Part shown: in pieces, positions 34,281 through 44,367 of the stretch | Numbering within the stretch: position 1 is the stretch's first letter | Layout: the number at the start of each line of letters is the position of its first letter | Assembly: GCA_942486035.1 (NCBI GenBank) | Contig: CALNXK010000021.1 | Location: 2,567,001-2,631,000, forward strand | Reading direction: 5' to 3' | From: Porites lobata | Taxonomy: Eukaryota > Cnidaria > Anthozoa > Scleractinia > Poritidae | Length of the DNA: 64,000 nucleotides | Program-made: the position numbers and the translations under genes | Notes under the pieces: generated by a model | Told to the model about the DNA's origin: nothing | The model's database searches: none | Seen by the model: the letters and a program-made list of their open reading frames with translations, nothing else

Positions 34281-36538
34281 CGTTGATGTTGTATATACAT
34301 CCTAGTCGAGCTTTGCTCTAGAACACTGAATATTTCCTTGACGAAAGGAAATCGCCGATTAAATCTGCATCTGCAGACAGCTTGCTAGTGTAAGTACTGT
34401 GGGCTTTTTAAAGTCATTCCAGAGCTGAAACGACATTAACAAAGATTCACTCGTGACGTGTCCGAGAACTCACTGTCAAAGCAGCGTCAAAAGAGATGAA
34501 TTTCATCCCGTTTCCAAGGAAATTTTCTGCATTTTGTTGAAGAATGAATCGGTTCGCCATGTTTGTTTTCTAATGTTGTACCCAGACTCCAATTACTTGG
34601 TAATCGAACATGAGTGAAAACTGGGTTCGAAAGCTTTGTCGGCAGAAAAAGAGTGAAAAACAAAGGAAAGAAAATGAAACGTGACAGGTTTCCAGCGAAG
34701 TAAAACAAAGGATTGTCGGTGGCGGGAAGTCTTCTGATCTGTCAACATTTGTAAAACCGGACTGTAGAAAGTCTGCAAATTTCAAGATCAGGCTTTCCAG
34801 TTTGTCTTGAAAACACAACTCAGTTTGTATTTGCGCTGTGCGTGGTATAATTATTGGGCCTGTTGTTCAGCTGAAACCTGGAGAACAATTCATGAATCGT
34901 TTGATGACAATAGTAACTGCTGTTTTCATGTCGTCGTCCTGATCATTAGATGTGAACGAAAGATTCATTTAAAGGTAGGCATGCAGTTATTGCATTTCTG
35001 TAAAAGTCACTCGAGCTCACTTTATCAAACGTTAAATAGTCCATTGTCTTCTTGCCTTGCTTTTTAATACGACTTTGCGAACCAGATGTTTCAAAGTTGC
35101 TAACGAAAATTTCAGGTTATTTAAAATTAAGAGTCCTTATTAAATTTCAATGAAATCGTAGTTTATCTTAAGACCGCGTATAAAACCTGTTTTTTTTTTT
35201 CAGTTTTATTGACGATGTTCAGGTAGCGTCGGTCAAGTTTATGATTCATTAAAATTGAATTTTGAAGAAGAATCATATGATCACATCGTTTTCGCGTTGT
35301 TCGAGCTTTTAGGAGCCAATATTCGCTAAACAAACAGACACTTCTTAGCGCTATTTGCGAGGAAATGTTTCGTTTATGTTCCGATTGGGTTAGCATTGTT
35401 CGAAAGACTTGTGTCGTCGCGTGGCTTTGTGCGTTCTCACACTTGTCAAATGTTCTATTTGTCTTCTTATTTAGATTCGTGTGGTTTATGTGCAAAACTC
35501 GGAAATATAATCCAAGAAAATACTTTTTGATCTCATCTTATCTGATCTTCTTTAATTGCGAAAGCTTTTGAACGCTTTACCACGCAGGAAACGATGTTTT
35601 TTTTATAAATCAGAATTTATTTTGTTATGCAAACCTCAGAAAAAGGATTAATACAAGGCACGCCAAACGTTTCCTCCAATTCAGCGTTTAATTTTGCTTT
35701 TCGCGAAATGCTTTGAAGTAGTTGACTAGGATAAAGAAATTTACACGTTGTTTATTTCATAGGTTTGCCGCTAAATGGTTTCGTTCTCACGGTCGGGTTC
35801 CTTTTAATTAAGTACTCAAAACTCTTGATAGCGCGGTTTCCGACAATCAGCGTGGCTCACTTTTTTTATTTCCGAACTTGACCGAGCTACAAATCAGAAT
35901 TTCAGATCACATCTGTTGCTTCATTAAAAGCCTTTATAGAAAATCACGGAAAGCTGATGAATAATCCATTTCGCTATGTTTATATTTTGTACTTTTCTTT
36001 TCATGGCGCGCGTCACGAAGGTATTTGCCCCAGGCGAAACATTAAAATAATTTCCATTATCTTTTACGAGTTAAATGTTAAACGCTTGTCCCTTTAGACA
36101 CCCTTTCGTAATTAAAAATGATACTCTGTCAAAGTCAGAAGAAAATTTCTGTTTACTGTATTCGCTTTTTCTTTCATGGATAGTAAAATTTACAAATGAT
36201 CAAAATCCGGAAAATTTGTCATAACAGAAGATAAAATTCCAAGGCGGAGTAAAGCAAGTGGAATTTCCTGTAAAAACACCCCATATTGATTTAATAATTT
36301 GTTGTTGATCTCGAGCATTGTTTACCTTTCACAAAAGACCAATGTTAGCAGAGGGTGCTGATTGCATATTGAATCTTCTGTGTTTTCACTTAGCCTATTA
36401 TGACAGTTTGACATTATATTACTGGTGTCAATTTACTTGTCCAGTCTTTTAAAAAAACTTATATCTACTATGCTCATATCAATGATTTAACCCGGCGATG
36501 GCCAATATGGGAGGCTCCTTCCAAAAGCGGCACCATAT

Positions 36539-36669
36539 TCATTTTACGTTTGTGGAAAACTGCCCACCTACCCCTCCCCTAAGCCATAATTAACACTTAG
36601 TTCTTACTTAAGGCAAAATGTTGGCTTAGGGGAGCGGTGGGTGGGCAGTTTCACAGAAACATAAAATGA
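36539..36669. mobile_element. ~130-bp MITE
   Basis: TCATTTTACGTTTGTGGAAA and CTGCCCACCTACCCCTCCCC at the left pair with GGGGAGCGGTGGGTGGGCAG and CACAGAAACATAAAATGA at the right. The arms are about 50 bp with few mismatches and the loop is short. Confidence 0.82.
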
Positions 36670-36699
36670 TCTGCCTTTTTCATGTTTCAGATCTTTGAA

Positions 36700-37070
36700 A
36701 GGGTGGGGATCAGTGGTGGATCCAGGGGAAGGGCCCTTATTTTTAGACCAAGCTGAGGCCCGAAGGGACCAAAAAAATTTTTTTTGAGACTGGACCTCCC
36801 CCTTTTCTCAGGGTCTGGGTCTAAAAGGGCTAACAGATGCATTTTATGACCGTGAAAAAGTGGAGAAAACATTCTGCTTTTAGAGCAGTCGAAAAAGATG
36901 CAGTATTCTTCCCTAAACTAGGTATGTAAAAGGGGTACTATTTGTCAATGAAAGGTGTACAAAAGTGGTACCTAATGTCAAAAATGGTACATAAAAGGGT
37001 AAGGCGTTGGACCTCGGGGCAGAGTCTCCCCTTATAAAACTTTGTTGAGTCCCCCTGCCAGATGATTACC
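36700..37070 (-). repeat. Dispersed repeat(s): inverted copy of the 14088-14217 family plus a TACAAAAG-rich block
   Basis: 36712-36800 is the reverse-orientation relative of 14088-14217. 36900-37060 has GTA-rich short repeats (GGGGTAC, GTGGTACC, ATGGTACATAAAAGGG) and GGACCTCGGGGCAGAG, which I recall as repetitive in corals. No ORF is present. Confidence 0.5.
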
Positions 37071-37228
37071 CATGAAATCTGAAAAGTGGTTTTAAAAAAC
37101 AGACTGTTTTGGTTGAGGACTGGCAGATAATCACCTACTCAGTCCTGGAAACATCCCTAGTTGCCTGTCTTCTTGAGCATATTCTCTAAAATAATATTTT
37201 GTTTGTTTGTTTGTTTGTTTTTTTACAG

Positions 37229-39378
37229 ATGTCTGCCATTTCTGTGTTGTGGACAATATTGTGTCTTATTTTGCTCTTCACGTGCTCCTTGGCTTTCTTT
37301 TCTCCATTTTGGCATGAACACATCCCTGATCCTACATCAGCAAACAACAGTGAAACTTTCATAGCTTTTGGACTGCTAAGATTTTGTTTGAAAGAACAAT
37401 TTGTTACATTAGGTGACATTAATGAGTGGAGAGCATCAAAGTATTGTTCATTCTACAAGGGGATTTTTCCCGGAATTCCTTCTGTGTTCTGGAAAGTAGC
37501 CACGATCATGTATGCACTTGCTTTGGTATTGCTGCTGGCATGCTTATTGTTAGCCCATATTTCCTGCTGCCGAAAGGTTATTTGTGGAAAATCAGTCTTT
37601 AGTATTGCTGGAATAATTCAGGGCATTGCCGGTAAGGATCATTACTTTTCATCACATAACAGTCCAGTCAACTTTCATTGATGCAGGGAGCATTCTGGAG
37701 GGGTAGGGGATACCCTGAGCTGCAGTTCCATAAAAATAAGAAGTAATATAATTTGCTTAATTAGAGAGCTAGCATATACCAATAGACTGAATTTTAACAT
37801 TGAAATAGTGTAGCCTGTGGATATTACGTAGCTGCCTCTCCTCAATCCTCGGTGCTAAGGACGTTTTGCAGGAAAGACTTCTGCACCTGTTCTCAGAGCC
37901 AGTAATACTATAATGATGACATAAATCAATGTTTACAAAATTAATCCAGTAGTCGTGGGGTTCCAAATATAGATTTGTTTGATTTTATGTTTTTTCTGGT
38001 CAATTATAGTTGAGTTTTGTTTTCTCCTGCAAATGAGCTCCAGCAACACTCAAATGCTTCCTCTAAAGAATAGTATATTTCACAATACTGACTGTTTTGT
38101 AGTAAATTTAACATTTTTGCATTTGATCTTTGTGGCCCATATATTTGTCTTTTCTCAGTCATTTGTAAACAATAGCTGAAACAAAATGACTACTACACTC
38201 TACGACAACCAATCAGTGCTCCTGACCAGATTCTAGACGGATTTTAGGTCATCTGAATAGAATTTCTGTCGCTGAGGCCCAAAAGTCTTTCATACAAAAC
38301 ATCCCTTGTGGAGAGGGATGAGGGGAGACGGCTGAGTCAGGAATGAGTTACCAAAAAATTGTCATTATTGTTACCCAACAGTGGAAAAGAAGAAAACCCA
38401 CATTCCTGCACATGTGCAGCAAACCCCAATGTCCTCTTCCTAGTGTTACAATGGCAGGGGCATAGCCAGGGGGGGGGTCACAGAGGCTACTCACCGCTGC
38501 TCTCCCTCGTGTATCAGCAGGCTCAGTCGTATTATCATGGCATGAAGGCCCATATTAACTAAAGATAAGAGCCGTTGACGAAAATACTTTACAAAAACAC
38601 AAATTTTAAGAAAGTTGGCTTTTCAACAATGGCTTTTACGGCCAAGATATTGTCATGGCGTTTTCACCACCTGAATATTGTCGGTTGTTTGCTCAAAAGA
38701 AGGCCTACCAAGGGGGGGTCATGGGTAACCCAGGACCCCCCCTAGCTACGCCCCTGCATGGTAACAACAGGGAATACAAGACCAGTTATCGTTTTTGTCA
38801 ATATTGAGCAAAATTTTTTCCCTCTTCTTTTGTGTGCTTGAAACCTGGCCACAAGAGAGAAAATTGTGTTTGAGCCTTTTCATTCTCAGAAATGGCTGCC
38901 CTTTGAGCATTGGTTTCTCTACTGAACAAAACTTCCAAAATGAATTACCTATAATCATACTCAGTACCATACTTATTTTTGGAAATATTGGAAATTTAAA
39001 AAAAAACTATTGTATCTGTTAAAAAAATCCTAGAAAAGTGATATATATATTATTCTGTGAAAGTATACTACAAACTTGTTATCAGTGGTCTCTCTTACTT
39101 GTTCATATGGATAGTTATTTTTAACAAATATCATCATTATTTTATTCTTTGCAGCTCTTCTCCTATTCATCAGCCTGATCATTTACTGTTTTGGTCTCAA
39201 CTCCAGCTTTGCCAAGAAACACTGTGGCTCTTCAAGTGGATTTTTTAACTCTGGAACTTGTAAAATTGCTTGGGGATATGTGTTAGCTATTGTCAGCACA
39301 GCTCTTCTAATTTTTTGTCCAATGATGGCTCATCATCTTTCGGTTTCCACCCCAAGAAAGAAGTCAACTGTTGTTTAA
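37229..39378 (+). CDS. LHFPL-like tetraspan membrane protein, two coding exons
   Basis: Coding exons 37229-37631 and 39155-39378 (TAA) join in phase to give 208 residues; the ATG is the first codon after the TTTACAG acceptor. Hydrophobic segments: about 4-26 (VLWTILCLILLFTCSLAFF), 95-116 (MYALALVLLLACLLLAHI), 125-150 spanning the splice junction (SIAGIIQGIAGLLLFISLII), and 178-198 (AWGYVLAIVSTALLIFC). The FSPFW block after helix 1, the Cys-containing first extracellular loop (GLLRFC, YCSFYKGI) and the IAGIIQGIAG signature fit the lipoma HMGIC fusion partner-like family, possibly close to LHFPL2. Family members help traffic other membrane proteins or receptors; the partner here is unknown. A polyadenylation signal lies 284 bp past the stop. 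Confidence 0.8.
38455..38756. mobile_element. 302-bp hAT-like MITE in the LHFPL-like intron
   Basis: Ends CAGGGGCATAGCCAGGGGGG and CCCCCCCTAGCTACGCCCCTG are inverted with few mismatches. The CAGGGGC start is typical of hAT ends. No convincing 8-bp duplication was found. Confidence 0.65.
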
Positions 39379-39661
39379 CTAGCTTGAACTTTTTTAGTCT
39401 GTTATATATGCCTGCATGGTCAAATGAGAAGACAACATATTGTTATATAGCATCCAGCTTTCATTTCTAACCATGTATATGGAATTGCAGATCACGAAGT
39501 TCCGCTAGTAGAGATTTCGAGTTACCATACATGCACCAGAGAAAAATTAAACAAATGATATTGTCATGCAAGTTATAATGTGAAACGTGCAGTAAATCAT
39601 GTCCATGGATAACCAATGCATGCTAAAAATAACCTGGGGTTGACTGATCCCCTGGACTTCT

Positions 39662-39667
39662 AATAAA
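39662..39667 (+). other. AATAAA polyadenylation signal
   Basis: It lies 284 bp downstream of the LHFPL-like stop codon, on the right strand, and is the first clear AATAAA hexamer I see there. Confidence 0.5.
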
Positions 39668-40063
39668 ACGTCCACCACGCACACTACCGACTCATATCAG
39701 CTGTGCTTGACGTGATGTATATTTTATTTCATTATTAGTAAAGCTTGTCCTTAAGGCGAATATACGAGTTATTCCAAAACAGAGCCTTTCGACAGACATG
39801 GCATACTGAAAATTCTCTTGAAAAGTGGAGAAAGGGATTAAAAAATCTGGGCGCAAACAAACTTAAGAATAGAAACTCAATTAGTCGTAGTGCGTAAATT
39901 AACCGCTTCTAGCGTGTAAACCTGCCTTACAACATTTTAGTCATTAAAAGTATTGCCCTTACTTAATTTTTACATTGGGTTTTATTCCTGACCTATTTCA
40001 ATTACCTAAAGACTGTTTTCAAACGATTCTTGAATTTTTTTCAATGCTCGTACATTTAAAAAG
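39668..40063. other. Unique spacer before the tandem array
   Basis: AT-rich sequence with no recognised gene or repeat. The junction with the array is at about 40064, where TTTAAAAAGG gives way to the C-rich hairpin loop sequence. Confidence 0.6.
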
Positions 40064-40247
40064 GCCTGCCCCACCCCACCCAACCCAACCTCCCCCCAAT
40101 CCCGGCCGCAAGAGACCTTGCTCGCAGGCTAGAACCCCCTCCCTTTCCCCCTCCCTTTCCCCCTCCCTTCCCCTCCCATCCCTCCCCCCCCTCCCTTCCC
40201 TTCCCTAGCCCTACCTATCCCTCCGCCCTACCCCTCTACCTATCTAC

Positions 40248-40294
<47 letters not shown>

Positions 40295-42086
40295 CCTACC
40301 CCCCCTCTACCTATCTACCTACCCCCCCCCCTCCTGCCCCCCCCTCTCCCTGCCCTCCCCCCTGCCCCGCCCCCGGGCCGGTGTACCAACTCCCGCTTCC
40401 CATACCCTTCCCAAGGCCTTTTTCTTCCCTCTCCTCGCCCCAAGCCCTCCCAGATCCAAGCCGCGATTTTTTTCTTTTTTTCCCTTTTTTATGCTAATCA
40501 GGCGGGATTCGAACCCGTCACCTCTTTGTTTGCCAATTCATTACCAATTCAATGCTTATGCCAATTGCGCTATCCCGGCTCGGTTACAAATTCAATGGTT
40601 TTTTTGTATGTTATTCATATGCAAATCAAATTCTTGCCCCTGATTGGCTGTTGAAAATAATGACATCATGAACCTTCGGCCCAGAGGTCCCTGAGGTCCC
40701 ACAGGTCCAAGAACCAAAACAAACCAAAGTCAACCAAACATAATGGAAACTGTAGCCTTCTCGGCTTTGCAAAAAGCCTCCTTTTAATCACGATTCTTGT
40801 ATCTTTCTGACGGCTTTTACATTTAAAAAGCACTTAGCGCTTTCACGTTTTTTCCGACGGGCAATTTTGATTTTAGCTGTAAGTTTTTTAGGTAATTTTG
40901 AAATACTTGAAATGTCCGTCGGTGCGTTTGCTTTCCGTCGGTGATCACAAGAAACAGTTTTTGTACGGTTAACAGTGATCAACATCAATTTACATTCTCG
41001 CTATATATCCTACCACTGAACAGTATCAATCATAAACTGCTGAAAATAGAGGAAACTGCTCAGCAGCGAAAAACATTGTGATTTCTAGTCAAATTCTCCT
41101 CGTTAGCGCCAGATGAACGGTAAAGGAATGAGTATGGAGAATGTGCATGTTAATCTCACGCCATTTACAAGTGTTCCTGTAACAAGCAAAATTGATCTTA
41201 TAAATGAAAAACGCGAAGATTATGTCAATTTTAATAGATTTGGAGCCAGCAATGTGACCCTTCAAAAACAAGAAAAAGCGTTCTTCTCTAACTAGGCAAC
41301 TACAGTACCCTAGTCTGAATCTGGTACCCTTATAACTGCAATAGCAAATCTGCAAGTAGCACTGTAAATCATACTAAAATGCTACCGATGCGACCGAAAA
41401 CTTGTCATAGAATCGTGAAATCAGCCTGAAAGATCAAAACAAGGTGATATCCTGCGTGTCCTAAGGCAGCTGAAAGACTTTTTTTCCACAATGAAATATA
41501 CTTACATCCTCTTACTTGAGACATAAAAAAAAAAAACACAGGGACACTTCCAGGAGATCCCCATCAGTGTCCAACTTGACCCAAAAGTCACTTGACAAGA
41601 TGAACCAAACAAACATTGTTTGCCCGGCCTATTGACGATTAGTAATTCCATCAGGTCGTGTTTCTTTCGCAGGCAAGGTTAATTCAAGCTATTTCCAATC
41701 CAGTCTTAAAATCAGGCTGTTAAATGTCCCCAAGGTCTATGACCAATAAAGAAAATTCTCCAACTTCAGACGAAGAGCAGTTTGCAACTTCATGGTCTGT
41801 TTATCCACTGCATTAAAGAAAAGGAACGTACTATAAGTAGACTAACTCGCGAAGTTGAATGTGGGAAAAAAGCGTCCAGTGGGTCTCAAAGTGTGGAGAA
41901 GTTGATCCTGAGTAATGACAAATGTCTAATCATAAATTTCGCTTGTTTCTTCGCACACGTCCTTTTTTTTCCCCTTTTTTTTTTTACGTGAATGCATTCT
42001 TTTTCCAAATGTCCTTATTTTGAGTCAAGAATTTTATAAAAGTAAGAAGAAAAAAAAACTGTGCTGAGCAGCAAAACCCTCCCCGG
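40064..42086 (+). repeat. Array unit 1 (5'-truncated, most diverged)
   Basis: It starts inside the hairpin loop and lacks the left arm. It has CTTATAACTGC (shared only with unit 2), AATAAAG where others have AATAACG, and many private changes around 40770-40990 that shorten the minus-strand 119-codon frame seen in other units to 66 codons. Confidence 0.93.
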
Positions 42087-42176
42087 GTCTAGCCTGCGAG
42101 CAAGGTCTCTCACTGCCCCACCCCACCCAACCCTCCCCCAATCCCGGCAGCAAGAGACCTTGCTCGCAGGCTAGAC
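42087..42176. repeat. Hairpin with C-run loop, representative copy (unit 2)
   Basis: Arms 42087-42110 and 42153-42176 are perfect 24-bp inverted repeats around the core GCCTGCGAGCAAGGTCTC. The loop is CCACCCCACCCAACC...CCCCC...CCC, so the minus strand has four or more G-runs with short spacers, a G-quadruplex-type pattern (i-motif on plus). Equivalent left arms start at 44119, 46144, 48171, 50184, 52218, 54246, 56258 (truncated), 58279, 60307 and 62331; unit 1 lacks the left arm. Confidence 0.9.
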
Positions 42177-42249
42177 CCCCCCTCCCTTCCCCTCCCTTCC
42201 CTTCCCTTCCCTTCCCTTCCCTTCCCTTCCCTCCCCTCCCTCCCTACCT

Positions 42250-42298
42250 ATCTACCCATCCCTCCGCCCTCTACCTATCTATCTATCTATCTACCCCC

Positions 42299-42346
<48 letters not shown>

Positions 42347-42365
42347 CCTACCCCTCTAGCTATCT
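42250..42365 (+). repeat. (TATC)n microsatellite, representative copy (unit 2)
   Basis: Interrupted TATC/TACC repeats occur in every unit: about 40236-40292, 42250-42345, 44322-44366, 46300-46386, 48330-48405, 50330-50435, 52370-52465, 54400-54490, 56400-56502, 58430-58550, 60460-60555 and 62490-62573. Length differs in each unit. Open frames reading (Tyr-Leu-Ser-Ile)n come from this tract and are not genes. Confidence 0.95.
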
Positions 42366-42545
42366 ACTTACCCCCCCCCCCCCTGCCCCCCTCCCTGCCC
42401 TCTCCCCGGCCCGCCCCCGGGCCGGTGTACCAACTCCCGCTTCCCGTACCCTTCCCAAGGCCTTTTTTCTTCCCTCTCCTCGCCCCATGCCCTCGCAGAT
42501 CCAAGCCGCGATTTTTTTCTTTTTTTTCCTTTTTCATGCTAATCA

Positions 42546-42628
42546 GGCGGGATTCGAACCCGTCACCTCTTTGTTTGCCAATTCATTACCGATTCAATGC
42601 TTATGCTAATTGCGCTATCCCGGCTCGG
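42546..42628 (-). repeat. tRNA-like pol III head in each array unit (unit 2 shown)
   Basis: Read on minus: CCGAGCCGGGATAGCGCAAT (A box TAGCGCAATTAG here, TAGCGCAATTGG in unit 1), then about 40 bases on, GACGGGTTCGAATCCCGCC (B box GGTTCGAATCC). The T arm pairs, but acceptor and D stems do not, so this is not a working tRNA. An A-rich stretch follows. Copies lie at about 40500, 44572, 46588, 48613, 50639, 52674, 54690, 56699, 58736, 60757 and 62774 (left ends). Confidence 0.7.
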
Positions 42629-42663
42629 TTACAAATTCAATGGTTTTTTTGTATGTTATTCAT

Positions 42664-42713
42664 ATGCAAATCAAATTCTTGCCCCTGATTGGCTGTTGAA
42701 AATAATGACATCA
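42664..42713 (-). promoter_or_regulatory. Octamer, CCAAT and CRE-like motif cluster in each unit (unit 2 shown)
   Basis: ATGCAAAT (42664-42671, octamer), ATTGG (42688-42692, inverted CCAAT) and TGACATCA (42706-42713, CRE/ATF-like) fall within 50 bp. They are directly upstream of the tRNA-like head when read on minus. All units keep the three motifs. The arrangement recalls upstream elements of pol III genes with internal A/B boxes; activity is not shown. Confidence 0.45.
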
Positions 42714-43154
42714 TGAACCTTCGGCCCAGAGGTCCCTGAGGTCCCACAGGTCCAAGAACCAAAACAAACCAAAGTTAACCAAACATAATGGAAACTGTAA
42801 CCTTCTCGGCTTTGCAAAAGCTTCCTTTTAATCACGATTCTTGTATCTTTCTGACCGCTTTTACATTTAAAAAAGCACTTAGCGCTTTCACGTTTTTTCC
42901 GACGGGCAATTTTGATTTTAGCTGAAGTTTTGTATAATATTGAAATACTTGAAATGTCCGTCGGTGCGTTTGCTTTCAGTCGGATATCACAAGAAACACT
43001 TTTTGTATGGTGAACAGTGATCAACATCAATTTACATTCTCGCTATATATCCTACCACTGAACAGTATCAATCATAAACTGCTGAAAAAAGAGGAAACTG
43101 CTCAGCAGCGAAAAACATTGTGATTTCTAGTCAAATTCTCCTCGTTAGCGCCAG

Positions 43155-43337
43155 ATGAACGGTAAAGGAATGAGTATGGAGAATGTGCATGTTAATCTCA
43201 CGCCATTTACAAGTGTTCCTGTAACAAGCAAAATTGATCTTATAAATGAAAAACGCGAAGATTATGTCAATTTTAATAGATTTGGAGCCAGCAATGTGAC
43301 CCTTCAAAAACAAGAAAAAGCGTTCTTCTCTAACTAG
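43155..43337 (+). other. 60-codon open frame kept in all array units (unit 2 shown)
   Basis: The frame starts ATGAACGGTAAAGGAATGAG, about 110 bp after a TATATATCC motif (43045), and is open in all twelve units. No domain or signal peptide is recognised. Between units, most differences I see are amino-acid changing (Phe/Cys, Ala/Thr, Pro/Arg, Lys/Glu, Ala/Lys), with only two silent ones, so there is no sign of selection on a protein. The opposite strand is also open (93-126 codons). Confidence 0.25.
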
Positions 43338-44118
43338 GCAACTACAGTACCCTAGTCTGAATCTGGTACCCTTATAACTGCAATAGCAAATCTGCAAGTA
43401 GCACTGTAAATCATACTAAAATGCTACCGATGCGACCGAAAACTTGTCATAGAATCGTGAAATCAGCCTGAAAGATCAAAACAAGGTGATATCCTGCGTG
43501 TCCTAAGGCAGCTGAAAGACTTTTTTTCCACAATGAAATATACTTACATCCTCTTACTTGAGACATAAAAAAAAAACACAGGGACACTTCCAGGAGATCT
43601 CCATCAGTTTCCAACTTGAACCAAAAGTCACTTGACAAGATGAACCAAACAAACATTGTTTGCCCGGCCTATTGACGATTAGTAATTCCATCAGGTCGTG
43701 TTTCTTTCGCAGGCAAGGTTAATTCAAGCTATTTCCAATCCACTCTTAAAATCAGGCTGTTAAATGTCCCCAAGGTCCATGACCAATAACGAAAATTCTC
43801 CAACTTCAGACGAAGAGCAGTTTGCAACTTCATGGTCTGTTTATCCACTGCATTAAAGAAAAGGAACGTACTATAAGTAGACTAACTCGCGAAGTTGAAT
43901 CTGGGAAAAAGCGTCCAGTGGGTCTCAAAGTGTGGAGAAGTTGATCCTGAGTAATGACAAATGTCTAATCATAAATTTCGCTTGTTTCTTCGCACACGTC
44001 CTTTTTCCCCCTTTTTTTTTACGTGAATGCATTTTTTTCCAAATGTCCTTATTTTGAGTCAAGAATTTTATAAAAGTAAGAAGAAAAAAAAAACTGTGAG
44101 CAGCAAAACCCTCCCTGG

Positions 44119-44320
44119 GTCTAGCCTGCGAGCAAGGTCTCTCACTGCCCCACCCCACCCCAACCTCCCCCATCCCGGCAGCAAGAGACCTTGCTCGCAG
44201 GCTAGACCCCCCCCTCCCCCTCCCCCCCCCCCTTCCCTTCCCTTCCCTCCCTCCCCTCCCATCCCTCCCCTTCCCTCCCCTCCCATCCCTCCCCCCCTAC
44301 CTATCTACCCCTACCTATCC

Positions 44321-44367
<47 letters not shown>

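Larger units (their letters stand above)
34281..37228. promoter_or_regulatory. Divergent intergenic region and presumed 5' non-coding part of the LHFPL-like gene
   Basis: The minus-strand metallopeptidase starts at 34280, and the plus-strand LHFPL-like coding sequence begins exactly at an acceptor (37229), so an upstream non-coding exon must exist. A GT site after AAAG at 34974-34975 is one candidate end of such an exon. A shared promoter between 34281 and about 34800 is possible; no TATA box was recognised. Open frames at 34487-35571 show no domain. Repeats inside are listed separately. Confidence 0.35.
42087..44118 (+). repeat. Array unit 2
   Basis: First full unit (2032 bp). It shares CTTATAACTGC with unit 1. 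Its minus frame has the Asp-Ile-Ser/Leu-Tyr-Lys variant, and its marker frame reads VNFNRF. A private change, CGGATATCAC, replaces CGGTGATCAC. Confidence 0.93.

Noticed and set aside
35163..35571. Overlapping plus and minus ORFs upstream of the LHFPL-like gene
   Set aside because: There is no domain or splice evidence; most likely chance ORFs in the 5' intron.
42802..42830. CTTCTCGGCTTTGCAAAAG resembling the U2 snRNA 5' region
   Set aside because: Only about ten bases match and the rest of U2 is absent.
42671..43030. 119-codon minus-strand ORF repeated in most units as a protein gene
   Set aside because: It is broken by one-base indels in units 9, 10 and 12 and by many changes in unit 1, has no domain, and its apparent conservation reflects array homogenisation.
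43547..43566. ATACTTAC resembling the U1 snRNA 5' end in each array unit
   Set aside because: The match stops after eight bases and no U1 stem-loops or Sm site follow.
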